Shown: positions 24,661 to 34,578 of the stretch, one piece after another
Layout of the letters: every line of letters begins with the position of its first letter
Numbering within the stretch: position 1 is the first letter of the stretch
NCBI RefSeq assembly: GCF_902459805.1
Contig: NZ_CABPST010000001.1
Span: 496,001 to 560,000 of the forward strand
Reading direction: 5' to 3'
Length of the DNA stretch: 64,000 bases
From: Pandoraea bronchicola
Lineage (GTDB): Bacteria; Pseudomonadota; Gammaproteobacteria; Burkholderiales; Burkholderiaceae
Position numbers and translations under genes: made by a program
Notes under the pieces: model-generated
What the model was told of the DNA's origin: nothing
What the model saw: only the letters and a program-made list of their open reading frames with translations
Databases searched by the model: none

Positions 24661-26067
24661 ATGAGTCGCATCACGCCTGCCGCCGGCCTCGCTGACGGCA
24701 TTTCCGCATCGGCATCTCCGGCCGCCGCCTTCGACGGCACGCCCACGCAACAGGCTGCACCGAACGACGCCATGGAGCGCGCCGTCGTGCGCAAGGTTTC
24801 CCGCCGCTTGCTCGGCTTCCTGTTCCTGCTGTTCCTGTTCTCGTTTCTCGATCGCATCAACGTCGGCTTTGCCGCGCTCACGATGAGCCAGGATCTCGGG
24901 CTCACGAGCACGATGTTCGGCATGGCCTCGACCGTGTTCTATCTGACGTATGTGCTGTGCGGTGTGCCGAGCAATCTGATGCTCGTGAAGTTCGGCGCAC
25001 GCCGCTGGATCGGCGCGATTCTGATCGCTTGGGGGCTCGCCTCGAGCGCCACCATGTTCGCGCACGACGCCACGAGCCTCTATCTCATTCGCGCCATCGT
25101 CGGCATCACGGAAGCGGGCTTCCTGCCCGGCATGCTGCTTTACATGGGCGACTGGTTCCCGTCAGCCGCTCGCGCCCGTGCCAACGCCTGGTTCATGATC
25201 GCGATGCCGGTGACGTCAGCCCTCGGCGCTGCCGCCTCGGGATACCTGCTGCGCCTGGACGGCGTCGCCGGACTCGCGGGCTGGCAATGGCTGTTCGTGC
25301 TGGAAGGCTGGCCCACCGTGTTGCTTGGCATCGTCACATGGTGGTATCTCGACGACAAGCCTGCCGATGCGCGCTGGTTGAGCGCCGCCGAGAAGCAGAC
25401 ACTCGACACGATGATCGCCCGCGATCGTGCCGCCGCCATGGCGCAGCAGACAGGCTCGGCACCGGACACAGACAACCGCGCGTGGCGTGCGGTCCTGACA
25501 CCGAGTGTGGCGAAGTTTGCGCTCGGGTACTTCTGCCTCGTCAACACGCTCTCGCTGGCCTCGTTGTGGATTCCGCAGATCGTGAAGAGCTTCGGCACGA
25601 CGAGCAGCAATGTGGCCATCGGCCTGCTCGCCGCCATCCCCTCCGTTTGCACGATCGCCGGCATGATCTGGTGGGGACGCCGATCCGACCGTTTGCAGGA
25701 GCGCCGCTGGCATCTGGTGCTGCCAATGCTCTTCTCCGCGGCCGGTTGGGTCGTCACGTGTTTCGCACCCGACCCGTCGCTACGGCTCGCTGGCGTGGCC
25801 ATGGCCTCGACCGGCGCCTACACCGCGATGGCGATTTTCTGGACGGTGCCCGATCGCAGTCTTGCGCCACACACGCGCGCACTTGGACTGGCGGTCATCA
25901 ACGCCGTGGGCAACCTGGGCTCGGCGCTGAGTCCGATTGTCGTGGGGGTGCTCAAGGACTGGACACACTCGTTCACCTCGGGCCTGATGTTCGCGGCGGC
26001 AAGCCTGCTCGTCGGCATCGCGGTGTTGTGGTTCGCGCCGTTGGAGCAACGTCGCGTCGCGCACTGA
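24661..26067 (+). CDS. MFS transporter, anion:cation symporter (ACS) family
   Basis: A 468-residue transporter with 12 predicted membrane segments. 'RRLLGFLFLLFLFSFLDRINVGFAALTMSQDLGLTSTMFG' and 'YVLCGVPSNLMLVKFGARRWIGAILIAWG' are ACS-family signatures (tartrate, hydroxyphenylacetate and related organic anions). A 40-residue Ala-rich cytoplasmic N-terminus is longer than usual. A TTG at 24643 is an alternative start, but ATG 24661 has GGAG 12 bases upstream. It may import the substrate of the upstream monooxygenase, though 90 bp and a weak hairpin separate them. Confidence 0.92.
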   Translation: MSRITPAAGLADGISASASPAAAFDGTPTQQAAPNDAMERAVVRKVSRRLLGFLFLLFLFSFLDRINVGFAALTMSQDLGLTSTMFGMASTVFYLTYVLCGVPSNLMLVKFGARRWIGAILIAWGLASSATMFAHDATSLYLIRAIVGITEAGFLPGMLLYMGDWFPSAARARANAWFMIAMPVTSALGAAASGYLLRLDGVAGLAGWQWLFVLEGWPTVLLGIVTWWYLDDKPADARWLSAAEKQTLDTMIARDRAAAMAQQTGSAPDTDNRAWRAVLTPSVAKFALGYFCLVNTLSLASLWIPQIVKSFGTTSSNVAIGLLAAIPSVCTIAGMIWWGRRSDRLQERRWHLVLPMLFSAAGWVVTCFAPDPSLRLAGVAMASTGAYTAMAIFWTVPDRSLAPHTRALGLAVINAVGNLGSALSPIVVGVLKDWTHSFTSGLMFAAASLLVGIAVLWFAPLEQRRVAH

Positions 26068-26138
26068 TCAGGATCAAGGCATGGCGGGCACGGTTCCGGG
26101 CCATAATGCGGAACGTCTTCGCGATCAAGGAACCCGCT

Positions 26139-26930
26139 ATGCCTGTGACAACACCCGAGTCCACTCAGGGCCCCACGCTTGTCGTGCTCATCGATGCCGA
26201 TAACGCCGCACCCGCTATCGTCGAAGGCCTGCTCACCGAGGTGGCCAAGTACGGCGTGGCGAGTGTGAAGCGCATCTACGGCGACTGGACGAAGCCGAAT
26301 CTCGACGGCTGGAAGAAGTGCCTGCTCGAATACTCGATCCAGCCCATCCAGCAATTCCGGTACACCGTCGGCAAGAACGCCACCGACAGCGCCATGATCA
26401 TCGACGCGATGGATCTGCTCTACACGGGACGATTCGATGGCTTCTGCCTTGTCTCCAGCGACAGCGATTTCACGCGCCTCGCCTCGCGCATCCGCGAGCA
26501 GGGTCTGATCGTGTACGGCTTCGGTGAGCGCAAGACGCCGCAGCCGTTCGTCACCGCTTGCGACAAGTTTATCTACACCGAATTGCTGCGCCAGGACGAC
26601 GAACCCGACGGCGATGAAGAAGCCCCCGCACCGCGCAAGCGTCGCAGTGCCTCGGAGCTCAAGCGCGATACGCGTCTCGTGCGGCTGCTGCGCAATGCCG
26701 TGAACGGCGTGTCGGACGAAGACGGCTGGGCCAGCCTGGGCCCCATCGGCAGTCACATCGCCAAGCAAGCACCTGACTTCGACTCGCGCAATTACGGTTT
26801 CGGCAAGTTGAGCGACCTCGTGACGACCATCGGACTATTCGACGTCGAACAGCGTGCGGGCAGCGGTGGCAACAAGGGACTCTGGGTGCGGATCAAGCCC
26901 AAGCGCGGGGCACCGAAGCGCGGCGAATGA
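26139..26930 (+). CDS. NYN domain protein with OST-HTH/LOTUS-like C-terminus
   Basis: A 263-residue protein. The NYN (PIN-like) nuclease fold covers about 12-150, with acidic residues in 'VVLIDADNAAP', 'VGKNATDSAMIIDAMDLL' and 'GFCLVSSDSDFTRLASRIREQG' forming the metal site. A basic linker 'APRKRRSASELKRDTRL' leads to a C-terminal segment (about 180-255, 'GWASLGPIGSHIAKQAPDFDSRNYGFGKLSDLV') typical of OST-HTH/LOTUS RNA-binding domains. An RNase or RNA-handling role is likely from the family. It is a single-gene unit, followed by tRNA-Val. Confidence 0.93.
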   Translation: MPVTTPESTQGPTLVVLIDADNAAPAIVEGLLTEVAKYGVASVKRIYGDWTKPNLDGWKKCLLEYSIQPIQQFRYTVGKNATDSAMIIDAMDLLYTGRFDGFCLVSSDSDFTRLASRIREQGLIVYGFGERKTPQPFVTACDKFIYTELLRQDDEPDGDEEAPAPRKRRSASELKRDTRLVRLLRNAVNGVSDEDGWASLGPIGSHIAKQAPDFDSRNYGFGKLSDLVTTIGLFDVEQRAGSGGNKGLWVRIKPKRGAPKRGE

Positions 26931-27011
26931 GCGCGCCCGAAACTTTTTTCGGGTATTTCGCGCGAAAGACTTGCCAGGTTGAAAAATTGACCCTATACTC
27001 GCGGTCTTTCT

Positions 27012-27088
27012 AGGCTCGTAGCTCAGCTGGTTAGAGCACCACCTTGACATGGTGGGGGTCGTTGGTTCGAGTCCAATCGAGCCTACCA
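27012..27088 (+). tRNA. tRNA-Val (anticodon GAC)
   Basis: A 77-nt cloverleaf. The acceptor stem AGGCTCG/CGAGCCT is perfect, the D-arm is GCTC/GAGC, the anticodon stem ACCACC/GGTGG frames loop TTGACAT with GAC at 27046-27048, the T-arm is 'GGTTCGAGTCC', the discriminator is A and CCA is encoded. No integrase or repeated attachment end is seen nearby. Confidence 0.97.
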
Positions 27089-27102
27089 ACGAATCAAAGC
27101 AC

Positions 27103-27141
27103 AAGGCGTTGCGCGTTTTCGCGTGACGCCTTTTGTTTTTT
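27103..27141 (+). terminator. Rho-independent terminator of tRNA-Val
   Basis: AAGGCG (27103-27108) and CGCCTT (27127-27132) enclose an inner GCGCG-TTTT-CGCG hairpin, followed by TTGTTTTTT. It lies 14 bases after the tRNA. The rest of 27142-27412 contains a 16-bp inverted repeat CGTAGCA-CC-TGCTACG (27234-27249) and no gene. Confidence 0.88.
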
Positions 27142-27412
27142 CTGCGGCCGATTTTTGCTCGTCGATTCGTCTGGCCTGCGAGCCAACGAAGCTCGTCCAC
27201 CTGCGTTACAAAACGACACATCCCAGACAAACTCGTAGCACCTGCTACGCGGCCTCGTCGATACACTGGCTTCAACGGTTCGACGACAGGCATCACTACC
27301 CCGACGCTTCACCCGCCTTCGCGAATCGATCCGACTCACTGGCTACATTTGCCGACGCGCGCGCAGCATCCTCGCCCTTTGCACCGACCTGCGAGCGCTT
27401 TTGGAGGACACC

Positions 27413-27700
27413 ATGAAACGCATACTTGTCATCGCTGCCCTCGGCGCTGCTGCCGCTGTCGCTTCGAGCGCCGCATCGGCCCACGTGGATGTTGGCGTTT
27501 ATCTGGGCGTGCCCGCGCCGGTCGTTGTGGCGCCGCCGGTCTACGCGGCACCGCAGCCCGTCTATGTGCAACCGCAGCCGGTGTACGTTGCGCCGCAGCC
27601 GGCCGTCTACTACGGCCGCGACCGCTGGCACGACTGGCGCGATCGCCGCTGGGACGACCGTCACGATCGCGGCTGGCACCGAGGCTGGGACCGCGACTGA
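27413..27700 (+). CDS. Small secreted Pro/Val/Tyr-rich protein with Asp/Arg/Trp tail
   Basis: A 95-residue protein. A signal peptide (MKRILVIAALGAAAAVASSAASA) is followed by a 'VYVQPQPVYVAPQP'-type repeat (about 40-65). The tail has alternating Arg, Asp, His and Trp ('DRWHDWRDRRWDD', 'RGWHRGWDRD'). Proteins of this layout are common and uncharacterised in Burkholderiales. AGGAC lies just before the ATG at 27413. A double terminator follows. Confidence 0.8.
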   Translation: MKRILVIAALGAAAAVASSAASAHVDVGVYLGVPAPVVVAPPVYAAPQPVYVQPQPVYVAPQPAVYYGRDRWHDWRDRRWDDRHDRGWHRGWDRD

Positions 27701-27719
27701 TTGCATCAAGAACGAAGCG

Positions 27720-27785
27720 GCCCGCCGGTTGGCGTCGGCGGGCTTTTTAAGCGGGAAGCGGCACTGTCGCTTTCCGCGTTCTTTT
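27720..27785 (+). terminator. Tandem terminator hairpins
   Basis: CCCGCCG/CGGCGGG followed by CTTTTT (27720-27748). A second hairpin GCGGGAAGCG/CGCTTTCCGC with one mismatch is followed by GTTCTTTT (to about 27785). Confidence 0.85.
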
Positions 27786-27822
27786 ATCTGACGCGCCTGG
27801 CGCACCTGCCGGGCATCCCCGC

Positions 27823-28716
27823 TCACACCATCGGCACGTCGCGCAATTCCCGCTTCATCCAGTCCACGAACGCCCGTGTGCGCGACGGCAACAGCCGGGC
27901 GTGCGGATACACGATACTGACGGGACGCGCAGGCCCTTCGTAGTCCTTGAGGACGCGCACCAGGCGTCCGCTGGCCAACGGCGCCGCGACCTGATAGGAA
28001 AGGAAGCAGCCATAGCCTATCCCGTCGATGCACGCTTCGACGGCCGTGTTGCCGTGACTGATTTCGAGATTACCGTCGACCGGAACGGCGAACTCGCGCC
28101 CACCCTCCCAGAACCGCCACTGCCCGAAACCGCCGCCATACGCGCGGATGCAGTTCTTGCCGATCAGCTCGCGCGGGTGTCTCACCTCTCCCTGCTCAGC
28201 CAGACACTCGGGACTTGCCACCACCACACGCCGGATCGCCCCAATGCCCTGCGCGACGAGGGAGGAGTCCTCCAGTGGCGAGATGCGAATGCCGACGTCG
28301 ATGCCTTCCTCCCAAAGGTTCACCACGCGGTCATTGAGCAACAGACGGCACTTGACGGCCGGATAAGCGCGCAGAAAGCGGTAGAGCGCAGGCGCGACGT
28401 GCAGTTGCCCGAAGAGCACGGGTGCCGTGACCACGAGAGTGCCGGTCGGCGCTTCATGCCGTGCCGCCAGACGCGCCTCGGCCTCTTGTATCTCGCTGAG
28501 GATCTGACGGCACGTGTCGAGATACGTCCGCCCCTCTTCGGTCAGCGCGATACGACGCGTCGTGCGATTGAGCAACCGCACATCGAGCGCGGTCTCTAGC
28601 GCCGCCAGAGTGCGCACCACCGCCGGGAGCGAAGCATCGAGAATGCGCGCCGCCGCGCTCAGGCTGCCCTGATCCACAATGGCGACGAACGTCTGCATGG
28701 CACGAAGTTTATCCAT
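27823..28716 (-). CDS. LysR family transcriptional regulator
   Basis: A 297-residue LTTR: 'MDKLRAMQTFVAIVDQGSLSAAARILDASLPAVVRTLAALETAL' is the winged HTH, and the ligand-binding domain starts near residue 90 ('GTLVVTAPVLFGQLH'). Met at 28716 gives the standard LysR length. The frame extends 12 codons further, through a TACTCC-N7-GGAGTA repeat that is more likely its operator. It is divergent from a GST gene and an FMN-dependent oxidase-like gene, its likely targets. Confidence 0.94.
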   Translation of the reverse strand: MDKLRAMQTFVAIVDQGSLSAAARILDASLPAVVRTLAALETALDVRLLNRTTRRIALTEEGRTYLDTCRQILSEIQEAEARLAARHEAPTGTLVVTAPVLFGQLHVAPALYRFLRAYPAVKCRLLLNDRVVNLWEEGIDVGIRISPLEDSSLVAQGIGAIRRVVVASPECLAEQGEVRHPRELIGKNCIRAYGGGFGQWRFWEGGREFAVPVDGNLEISHGNTAVEACIDGIGYGCFLSYQVAAPLASGRLVRVLKDYEGPARPVSIVYPHARLLPSRTRAFVDWMKRELRDVPMV

Positions 28717-28728
28717 GCCGCGCATCAT

Positions 28729-28747
28729 TACTCCGATTTTTGGAGTA
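28729..28747. promoter_or_regulatory. LysR-type operator
   Basis: TACTCC-GATTTTT-GGAGTA, a 19-bp inverted repeat containing T-N11-A spacing. It lies 13 bp upstream of the LysR start and 116 bp upstream of the divergent GST gene. Confidence 0.65.
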
Positions 28748-28862
28748 GTCAAATCAACTCCCAGGCATTTATCCGGAATTCGGCAGGATAGAGAATGCGT
28801 CCATCGCGTGACGGCTTTGGCAGCAGGGCCGGCACCCCGCCAGTCACTACCGGAGACGTTTC

Positions 28863-29552
28863 ATGACTCACCCCGCTGAAGCGCAAGTGCAACATCCCGT
28901 TCTTCCTGCTCGCCCCGCACGTCCGATCCGGGTCTATCGGCACGGACTCTCGGGCCATTGCCATCGCGTCGAACTGATGCTGCATCTGCTGGATCTGCCC
29001 TACGAGACGATTGACATCGATCTTGTGGCGGGAGAGCACAAGCAACCTGCTTTTCTCACGATCAACCCCTTCGGTCAGTTACCCGCCATCGATGACGACG
29101 GTCTGGTGATCGCCGACTCCAACGCGATCCTCACGTATCTCGCCACCCGGTACGACACCGGTGGCGAATGGCTGCCGCGCGATGCCGTCGGCGCCGCGAA
29201 GGTGCAGCGCTGGCTGTCGGTGGCGGCCGGCGATCTGGCGTTCGGGCCCGCCGCGGCACGTATCGTCGTGCTGTTCCAGCGCCCCGTCGATGCCAGCGCG
29301 ATGATCGAGCGCGCCGCGCTTCTGCTCTCGCGCACCGAGGCACATCTCACCGCACCGCAAGCCACGCCGTTCCTCGCGGGCCACAGGGCGACGATTGCCG
29401 ACATCGCCTGCTACGCGTATCTCGCGCATGCCCCGGAGGGCAATGTCTCGCTCACCCCCTATCCCGCCGTGCGTGCCTGGCTGGCCCGTGTGGCTGCGCT
29501 GCCGCGCTTCATACCGATGGCGTCGACGGCGTGCGGCCTGAACGCCGCCTGA
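28863..29552 (+). CDS. Glutathione S-transferase family protein
   Basis: A 229-residue cytosolic protein. The thioredoxin-like N-domain carries 'IRVYRHGLSGHCHRVELMLHLLDLPYETIDIDL' and the glutathione-binding 'INPFGQLPAIDDDGLVIADSNAILTYLA' with the cis-Pro and SNAI motif. The helical C-domain has 'ATIADIACYAYLAHAPEGN'. It is the first gene after the divergent LysR and sits 16 bp before the FMN-binding protein gene. The pair probably handles an electrophile or oxidative stress. Confidence 0.94.
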   Translation: MTHPAEAQVQHPVLPARPARPIRVYRHGLSGHCHRVELMLHLLDLPYETIDIDLVAGEHKQPAFLTINPFGQLPAIDDDGLVIADSNAILTYLATRYDTGGEWLPRDAVGAAKVQRWLSVAAGDLAFGPAAARIVVLFQRPVDASAMIERAALLLSRTEAHLTAPQATPFLAGHRATIADIACYAYLAHAPEGNVSLTPYPAVRAWLARVAALPRFIPMASTACGLNAA

Positions 29553-29568
29553 ACCTCGGGAGGACATC

Positions 29569-30543
29569 ATGACCGCGCCCGGACAAACGTCGCCGACGGT
29601 CTCGCCGTTCCACGCCGGCGAGATGGCCGTACAAACGCTCGCCGGTTCCCGCGAGGTGATGGCGGACCTCGGGCCGCGAGTCATTCGTACCGCAATGCCG
29701 GAGCAGCATCGTCAGTTCTTTGCGCAGTTGCCGTTTGTCGTCGCGGGCGCGCTGGACTCGAACGGTCAGCCCTGGGCAACGCTACTGAGCGGCACCCCCG
29801 GCTTCGCGCACTCACCCGACCCGACGCTGCTGCGCGTGGACGCACTGCCGCCCTCGACCGATCCGTTGCATGGCGCGATGACGTTGGGCGCGCCGATCGG
29901 CGTGCTTGGGCTGGAACCGTCGACACGCCGCCGGAATCGCGCAAATGGGCCGGTCGTCGAAGCGGATTCGCGAGGCTTTGCGATTCGCGTTATGCAGAGC
30001 TTCGGCAACTGTCCGCAGTACATCCGCAAACGCGACATCACGCCGCACGGCCATGATGAAGCACCTCGGGCCGAGGCACCGCAAACGTCGCTCGACGACG
30101 ATGCGCAATGGCAGATCGCCAGCGCCGATACGTTCTTCGTCGCCACGCATTACGCCGGGGAAGGCGCGACCGAGCGCAGCGCCGGCACAGACGTGTCGCA
30201 TCGCGGCGGCAAGCCCGGCTTCGTGCGTGTCGAGGACGTACACACGCTCACATGGCCCGACTTTCGCGGCAACGCCTTCTACAACACGCTTGGCAATCTG
30301 CACGCCAATCCTCGCGCGGGGCTGGTGTTCGTGGACTTCGCATCGGGCGACTTTCTTCACGTGGCAGGCGACGCCGAAATTCTCTGGCACGACGAAGCAC
30401 AGAGTGGCTTCGAAGGCGCACAACGACTCGTGCGTGTGCATGTGCGGGAAGTGCGGCGCGTACGCAGCGCATTGCCTGCACAGTGGCGTGACGGCGAGAC
30501 CTCGCCCAGCGTTGAACGCACGGGAGCGTGGCCGACAGCCTGA
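29569..30543 (+). CDS. Pyridoxamine 5'-phosphate oxidase family FMN-binding protein
   Basis: A 324-residue flavin-reductase-like split-barrel protein. The first split-barrel covers about 45-130 ('FFAQLPFVVAGALDSNGQPWATLLSGTPGF') and a second region 'DTFFVATHYAGEG...GFVRVEDVHTLTWPDFRGNAFYNTLGNLHANPRAGLVFVDFASGDFLHVAGDAEI' covers about 180-270. This is the long, duplicated form found in proteobacteria next to GST or ferredoxin-reductase genes. It is cotranscribed with the GST gene. The substrate is unknown. Confidence 0.88.
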   Translation: MTAPGQTSPTVSPFHAGEMAVQTLAGSREVMADLGPRVIRTAMPEQHRQFFAQLPFVVAGALDSNGQPWATLLSGTPGFAHSPDPTLLRVDALPPSTDPLHGAMTLGAPIGVLGLEPSTRRRNRANGPVVEADSRGFAIRVMQSFGNCPQYIRKRDITPHGHDEAPRAEAPQTSLDDDAQWQIASADTFFVATHYAGEGATERSAGTDVSHRGGKPGFVRVEDVHTLTWPDFRGNAFYNTLGNLHANPRAGLVFVDFASGDFLHVAGDAEILWHDEAQSGFEGAQRLVRVHVREVRRVRSALPAQWRDGETSPSVERTGAWPTA

Positions 30544-30925
30544 TCCCTCATCGATGCCGCGCGCTTGCCGCGTGCAGACGCTACGTGTAGATTGTGTGCA
30601 CGCCCTTCGAGTGACGGGCGTCATTTGTCTCTTCATCGATCCATGACTGCCCACGCGTCCCTCCGACTTGCCAAGTCCGACGTCGCACCGCTGCAACGCG
30701 GTGTGGGCTCGCGTCTTCGCGGACGCTTCGTGGCAGTCGCGCCTCCCCCGCCCTCCCCAGTGGTTGCGCCAGCCGGCGTAGCACCGCCCGCGGTAGTGGC
30801 CGCTGTCGTTAGCGCCGTGGCCTGACGCCACCGCTGGCGCGCTGGGTGTTCGTCACCCGGCACAACACCTTTTCATCCGAATTTCAGTTTCGATCCGCCT
30901 GTTCGTGCGTTGCGCATCGAACGCG

Positions 30926-30950
30926 ATGACACGTCGTCATGCAGTGCATG
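30926..30950. promoter_or_regulatory. Two overlapping palindromes upstream of the EamA gene
   Basis: ATGAC-ACGTC-GTCAT (30926-30940) overlaps CATGCA-G-TGCATG (30938-30950). They are the only structured element in the gene-poor stretch 30544-31043. That stretch otherwise holds a low-complexity 60-codon frame (30643-30825) that I do not accept as a gene. Confidence 0.4.
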
Positions 30951-31043
30951 CGACCGGTATCGCGTCACGGAAAACGGCGTTCTCGCGCCGCTTTCATCGA
31001 CATGACGCCCGGCAGGCTGGACATCCTGTTCAGGGGAAGATCG

Positions 31044-31892
31044 ATGCAAGTTGACAGTCTCGCGTGGCGCCGGCATGGCGCGACGCTCCTGTTTGTTCTG
31101 CTCTGGAGTGGCGGCGCACTGGCCGCCAAGTGGGGGCTGACGCACGCGTCGGCGTTTGCGTTTCTCGTGGTGCGGCTTGGCGTGGCGCTCGCGGCGCTCA
31201 CGCTCATCGCGTTGACGCGCCGTCGCTGGTGGCCGGCGGCAGGCACCCGATGGCAAGTCGCCGGCACCGGCGCGTTGCTCGTCGGCGGCTATCAGGCGGC
31301 CTATCTGCTCGCGCTTGCGAACGGCATCACGCCCGGTGCGCTCGCGACGGTGTTGGGTGTGCAGCCGATTCTCACACTCGTGGCGCTCGAGCGAGCGCAT
31401 AGCGCGCGGCGTCTCGCCGGGCTGGCCGTCGCCCTGGCCGGGCTGGCGCTCGTTGTCGCGCAAAGCCTGATGTCGGCGCGACTGTCGGCGGCGGGCTCGG
31501 CGTGGGCTCTGACCGCGCTCGCGTGCATGACGCTCGGCACCCTCGCGCAGAAGGGCTCGCGCCAGACGCCGCTCGACGTGCTGCCGCTGCAATACGCGGT
31601 CGGACTCGCCCTGGCCTTGCTTGTCGCGCCTACGCAGCCGTGGCACATCGATGCGTCGTTGGGGTTCTGGCTGCCGCTGCTCTACATGAGTCTCGTGATT
31701 TCGGTCGGCGCCACGCTGCTGCTCTATCGAATGATCGCGACGGGCAATCTCGTCACCGTCACCAGTCTGTTCTATCTGGTGCCCGTGGTAACGGCGTTGC
31801 TCGACTGGGGCATCTTCGGCCATCGCCCCACAACACTGGCCGTCGCGGGTACCGCAGCCATCCTGCTGGGGCTGCGGCTGGCGCTGCGATGA
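31044..31892 (+). CDS. EamA/DMT superfamily transporter
   Basis: A 282-residue inner-membrane protein with about ten hydrophobic segments and two EamA repeats (roughly 10-140 and 150-280). 'LLFVLLWSGGALAAKWGL', 'GYQAAYLLALANGITPGALATVLGVQPILTL' and 'SLFYLVPVVTALLDWGIFGHRPTT' are typical. These exporters move amino acids, metabolites or drugs; the cargo is unknown here. GGGGAAGA lies before ATG 31044. The LysR gene downstream is in the same direction and may regulate it. Confidence 0.92.
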   Translation: MQVDSLAWRRHGATLLFVLLWSGGALAAKWGLTHASAFAFLVVRLGVALAALTLIALTRRRWWPAAGTRWQVAGTGALLVGGYQAAYLLALANGITPGALATVLGVQPILTLVALERAHSARRLAGLAVALAGLALVVAQSLMSARLSAAGSAWALTALACMTLGTLAQKGSRQTPLDVLPLQYAVGLALALLVAPTQPWHIDASLGFWLPLLYMSLVISVGATLLLYRMIATGNLVTVTSLFYLVPVVTALLDWGIFGHRPTTLAVAGTAAILLGLRLALR

Positions 31893-31940
31893 CTCGGCGC
31901 GGACAGCGCGAGCCTCACGTCGGCTAAGATTGTCGGCTTC

Positions 31941-31980
31941 CGGGTGACAATGATGAAATAAACCCTCTCGTTGTCACCCG
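31941..31980. promoter_or_regulatory. Perfect 10-bp inverted repeat before the LysR gene
   Basis: CGGGTGACAA and TTGTCACCCG are separated by 20 bases, ending 27 bp before the LysR ATG. It could be an operator or the terminator hairpin of the EamA gene; there is no T-tract. Confidence 0.5.
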
Positions 31981-32007
31981 CACTCTTTTACGATCGGGAG
32001 CTTGCCG

Positions 32008-32904
32008 ATGGATTTGCTCGACGATATGCGTATCTTCGTCACCGCCGTGGACGCGATGAGCTTTACAGGTGCGGCGGCGAAGCTCGGGCTCTCGAAGCAG
32101 TTCGTGAGCCGCCGAATCTCGTCGCTGGAGCAGGCACTGGGCGCGCGGCTGCTGCTACGTACGACGCGGCGGCTGGCTGTCACCGACCTCGGCCGGATCT
32201 ATTACGAGCGCGCACGGCGCATTCTCGACGATGTGGAGGCTGCCAACCTCGCCGTGAGCAGTCAGGGCGAGCGTCCGCGCGGTAATCTGCGCGTCTCCGC
32301 GCCCATGTCGTTCGGAACGATGTTCCTCGGATCGGTTATCCCGTCGTTTCTCGCGACCTATCCCGACGTCACGATCGAGCTGGAACTGAACGACCGCACC
32401 GTCGACATCATTGCCGAAGGCTACGACGTGGCGGTACGCATCGGCGAGCTGGCCGATTCGTCGCTGATCGCCCGGAGCGTCGCGCCCATGCGAATGGTCA
32501 CGTGTGCGAGCCCGCGCTATCTGGAAGCCCACGGTGCGCCGCACACCCCCCAAGACCTGCGTGACCACGCCCTGCTGCCCTACGGCCACACCCAGCGCGT
32601 GAACTGGACCTACGCGCGCGACGGGCATCCAGTCGAGATCCCGGTCGCCGGACGCTTGCGCGTGAACAACGGCGAACTGGCCCGTGACGCCGCTGTGGCC
32701 GGGCTCGGTGTGACCTGGCTGCCGGTGTTCATCGTGGCACCCGCATTGTTGAGCGGACGCCTGGTGACGGTACTCGACGACTTCGCGCCCGCCCCGACGG
32801 CGATTCACGTCGTCTATCCACAGCATCGTCAGGCATCGCTCGTGATTCGCGCGTTCTCCGATTTCCTTGCTTCGGCGTGCAGCGTGGCGGGTACGCAATG
32901 GTGA
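32008..32904 (+). CDS. LysR family transcriptional regulator
   Basis: A 298-residue LTTR: 'MDLLDDMRIFVTAVDAMSFTGAAAKLGLSKQFVSRRISSLEQAL' is the HTH, and 'GNLRVSAPMSFGTMFLGSVI' opens the ligand domain. It has the 'RTTRRLAVTDLGR' wing. ATG 32008 has GGGAG about 8 bases upstream; a TTG six bases earlier is less likely. The target is unknown; the flanking inverted repeat suggests autoregulation. Confidence 0.93.
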   Translation: MDLLDDMRIFVTAVDAMSFTGAAAKLGLSKQFVSRRISSLEQALGARLLLRTTRRLAVTDLGRIYYERARRILDDVEAANLAVSSQGERPRGNLRVSAPMSFGTMFLGSVIPSFLATYPDVTIELELNDRTVDIIAEGYDVAVRIGELADSSLIARSVAPMRMVTCASPRYLEAHGAPHTPQDLRDHALLPYGHTQRVNWTYARDGHPVEIPVAGRLRVNNGELARDAAVAGLGVTWLPVFIVAPALLSGRLVTVLDDFAPAPTAIHVVYPQHRQASLVIRAFSDFLASACSVAGTQW

Positions 32905-32995
32905 CGATTTCAGGGGGGAAAGGGGTCGCGTCGCGCGGGAATCGGCCGTCAGACTTGACCATCCATAGCCCGGACGGGGATACTTGACAGGTTAA

Positions 32996-34351
<1,356 letters not shown>

Positions 34352-34413
34352 GCCAGCTATCTGACGTATCGACATATCGCCTCACGGGGCGATGCGTCTG
34401 TATTGTCCGCCGC

Positions 34414-34455
34414 AAAGGCGGCGCGCCCCGGAAGGAGCGCGCCGCCTTTGTTTTT
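34414..34455 (+). terminator. Rho-independent terminator of argG
   Basis: AAAGGCGGCGCGC and GCGCGCCGCCTTT (13-base arms) flank a 10-base loop, followed by GTTTTT. Confidence 0.93.
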
Positions 34456-34578
34456 GGTCTGTCACGGTTGACGCGCTAAGATAGCGTCAAAATAAGCCAA
34501 ATCCTAAATCCTCCCGCATTCGGGGTGCGCGCTCTGCCCGTGATCGGCGGGGCAGGTGCATGCGTTGGAGACCTTACG

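Noticed and set aside
26835-27296. Minus-strand frame across tRNA-Val with an 'SIGLEPTT'-like stretch
   Set aside because: This is the well-known false protein produced by translating a tRNA in antisense.
27012-27412. tRNA-Val as an integration site of a mobile element
   Set aside because: No integrase, no direct repeat of the tRNA 3' end and ordinary gene content on both sides.
30643-30825. 60-codon frame rich in Pro, Ala and Val after the FMN-binding protein gene
   Set aside because: Low complexity, no ribosome binding site, no signal peptide; best explained by GC-rich open frame.
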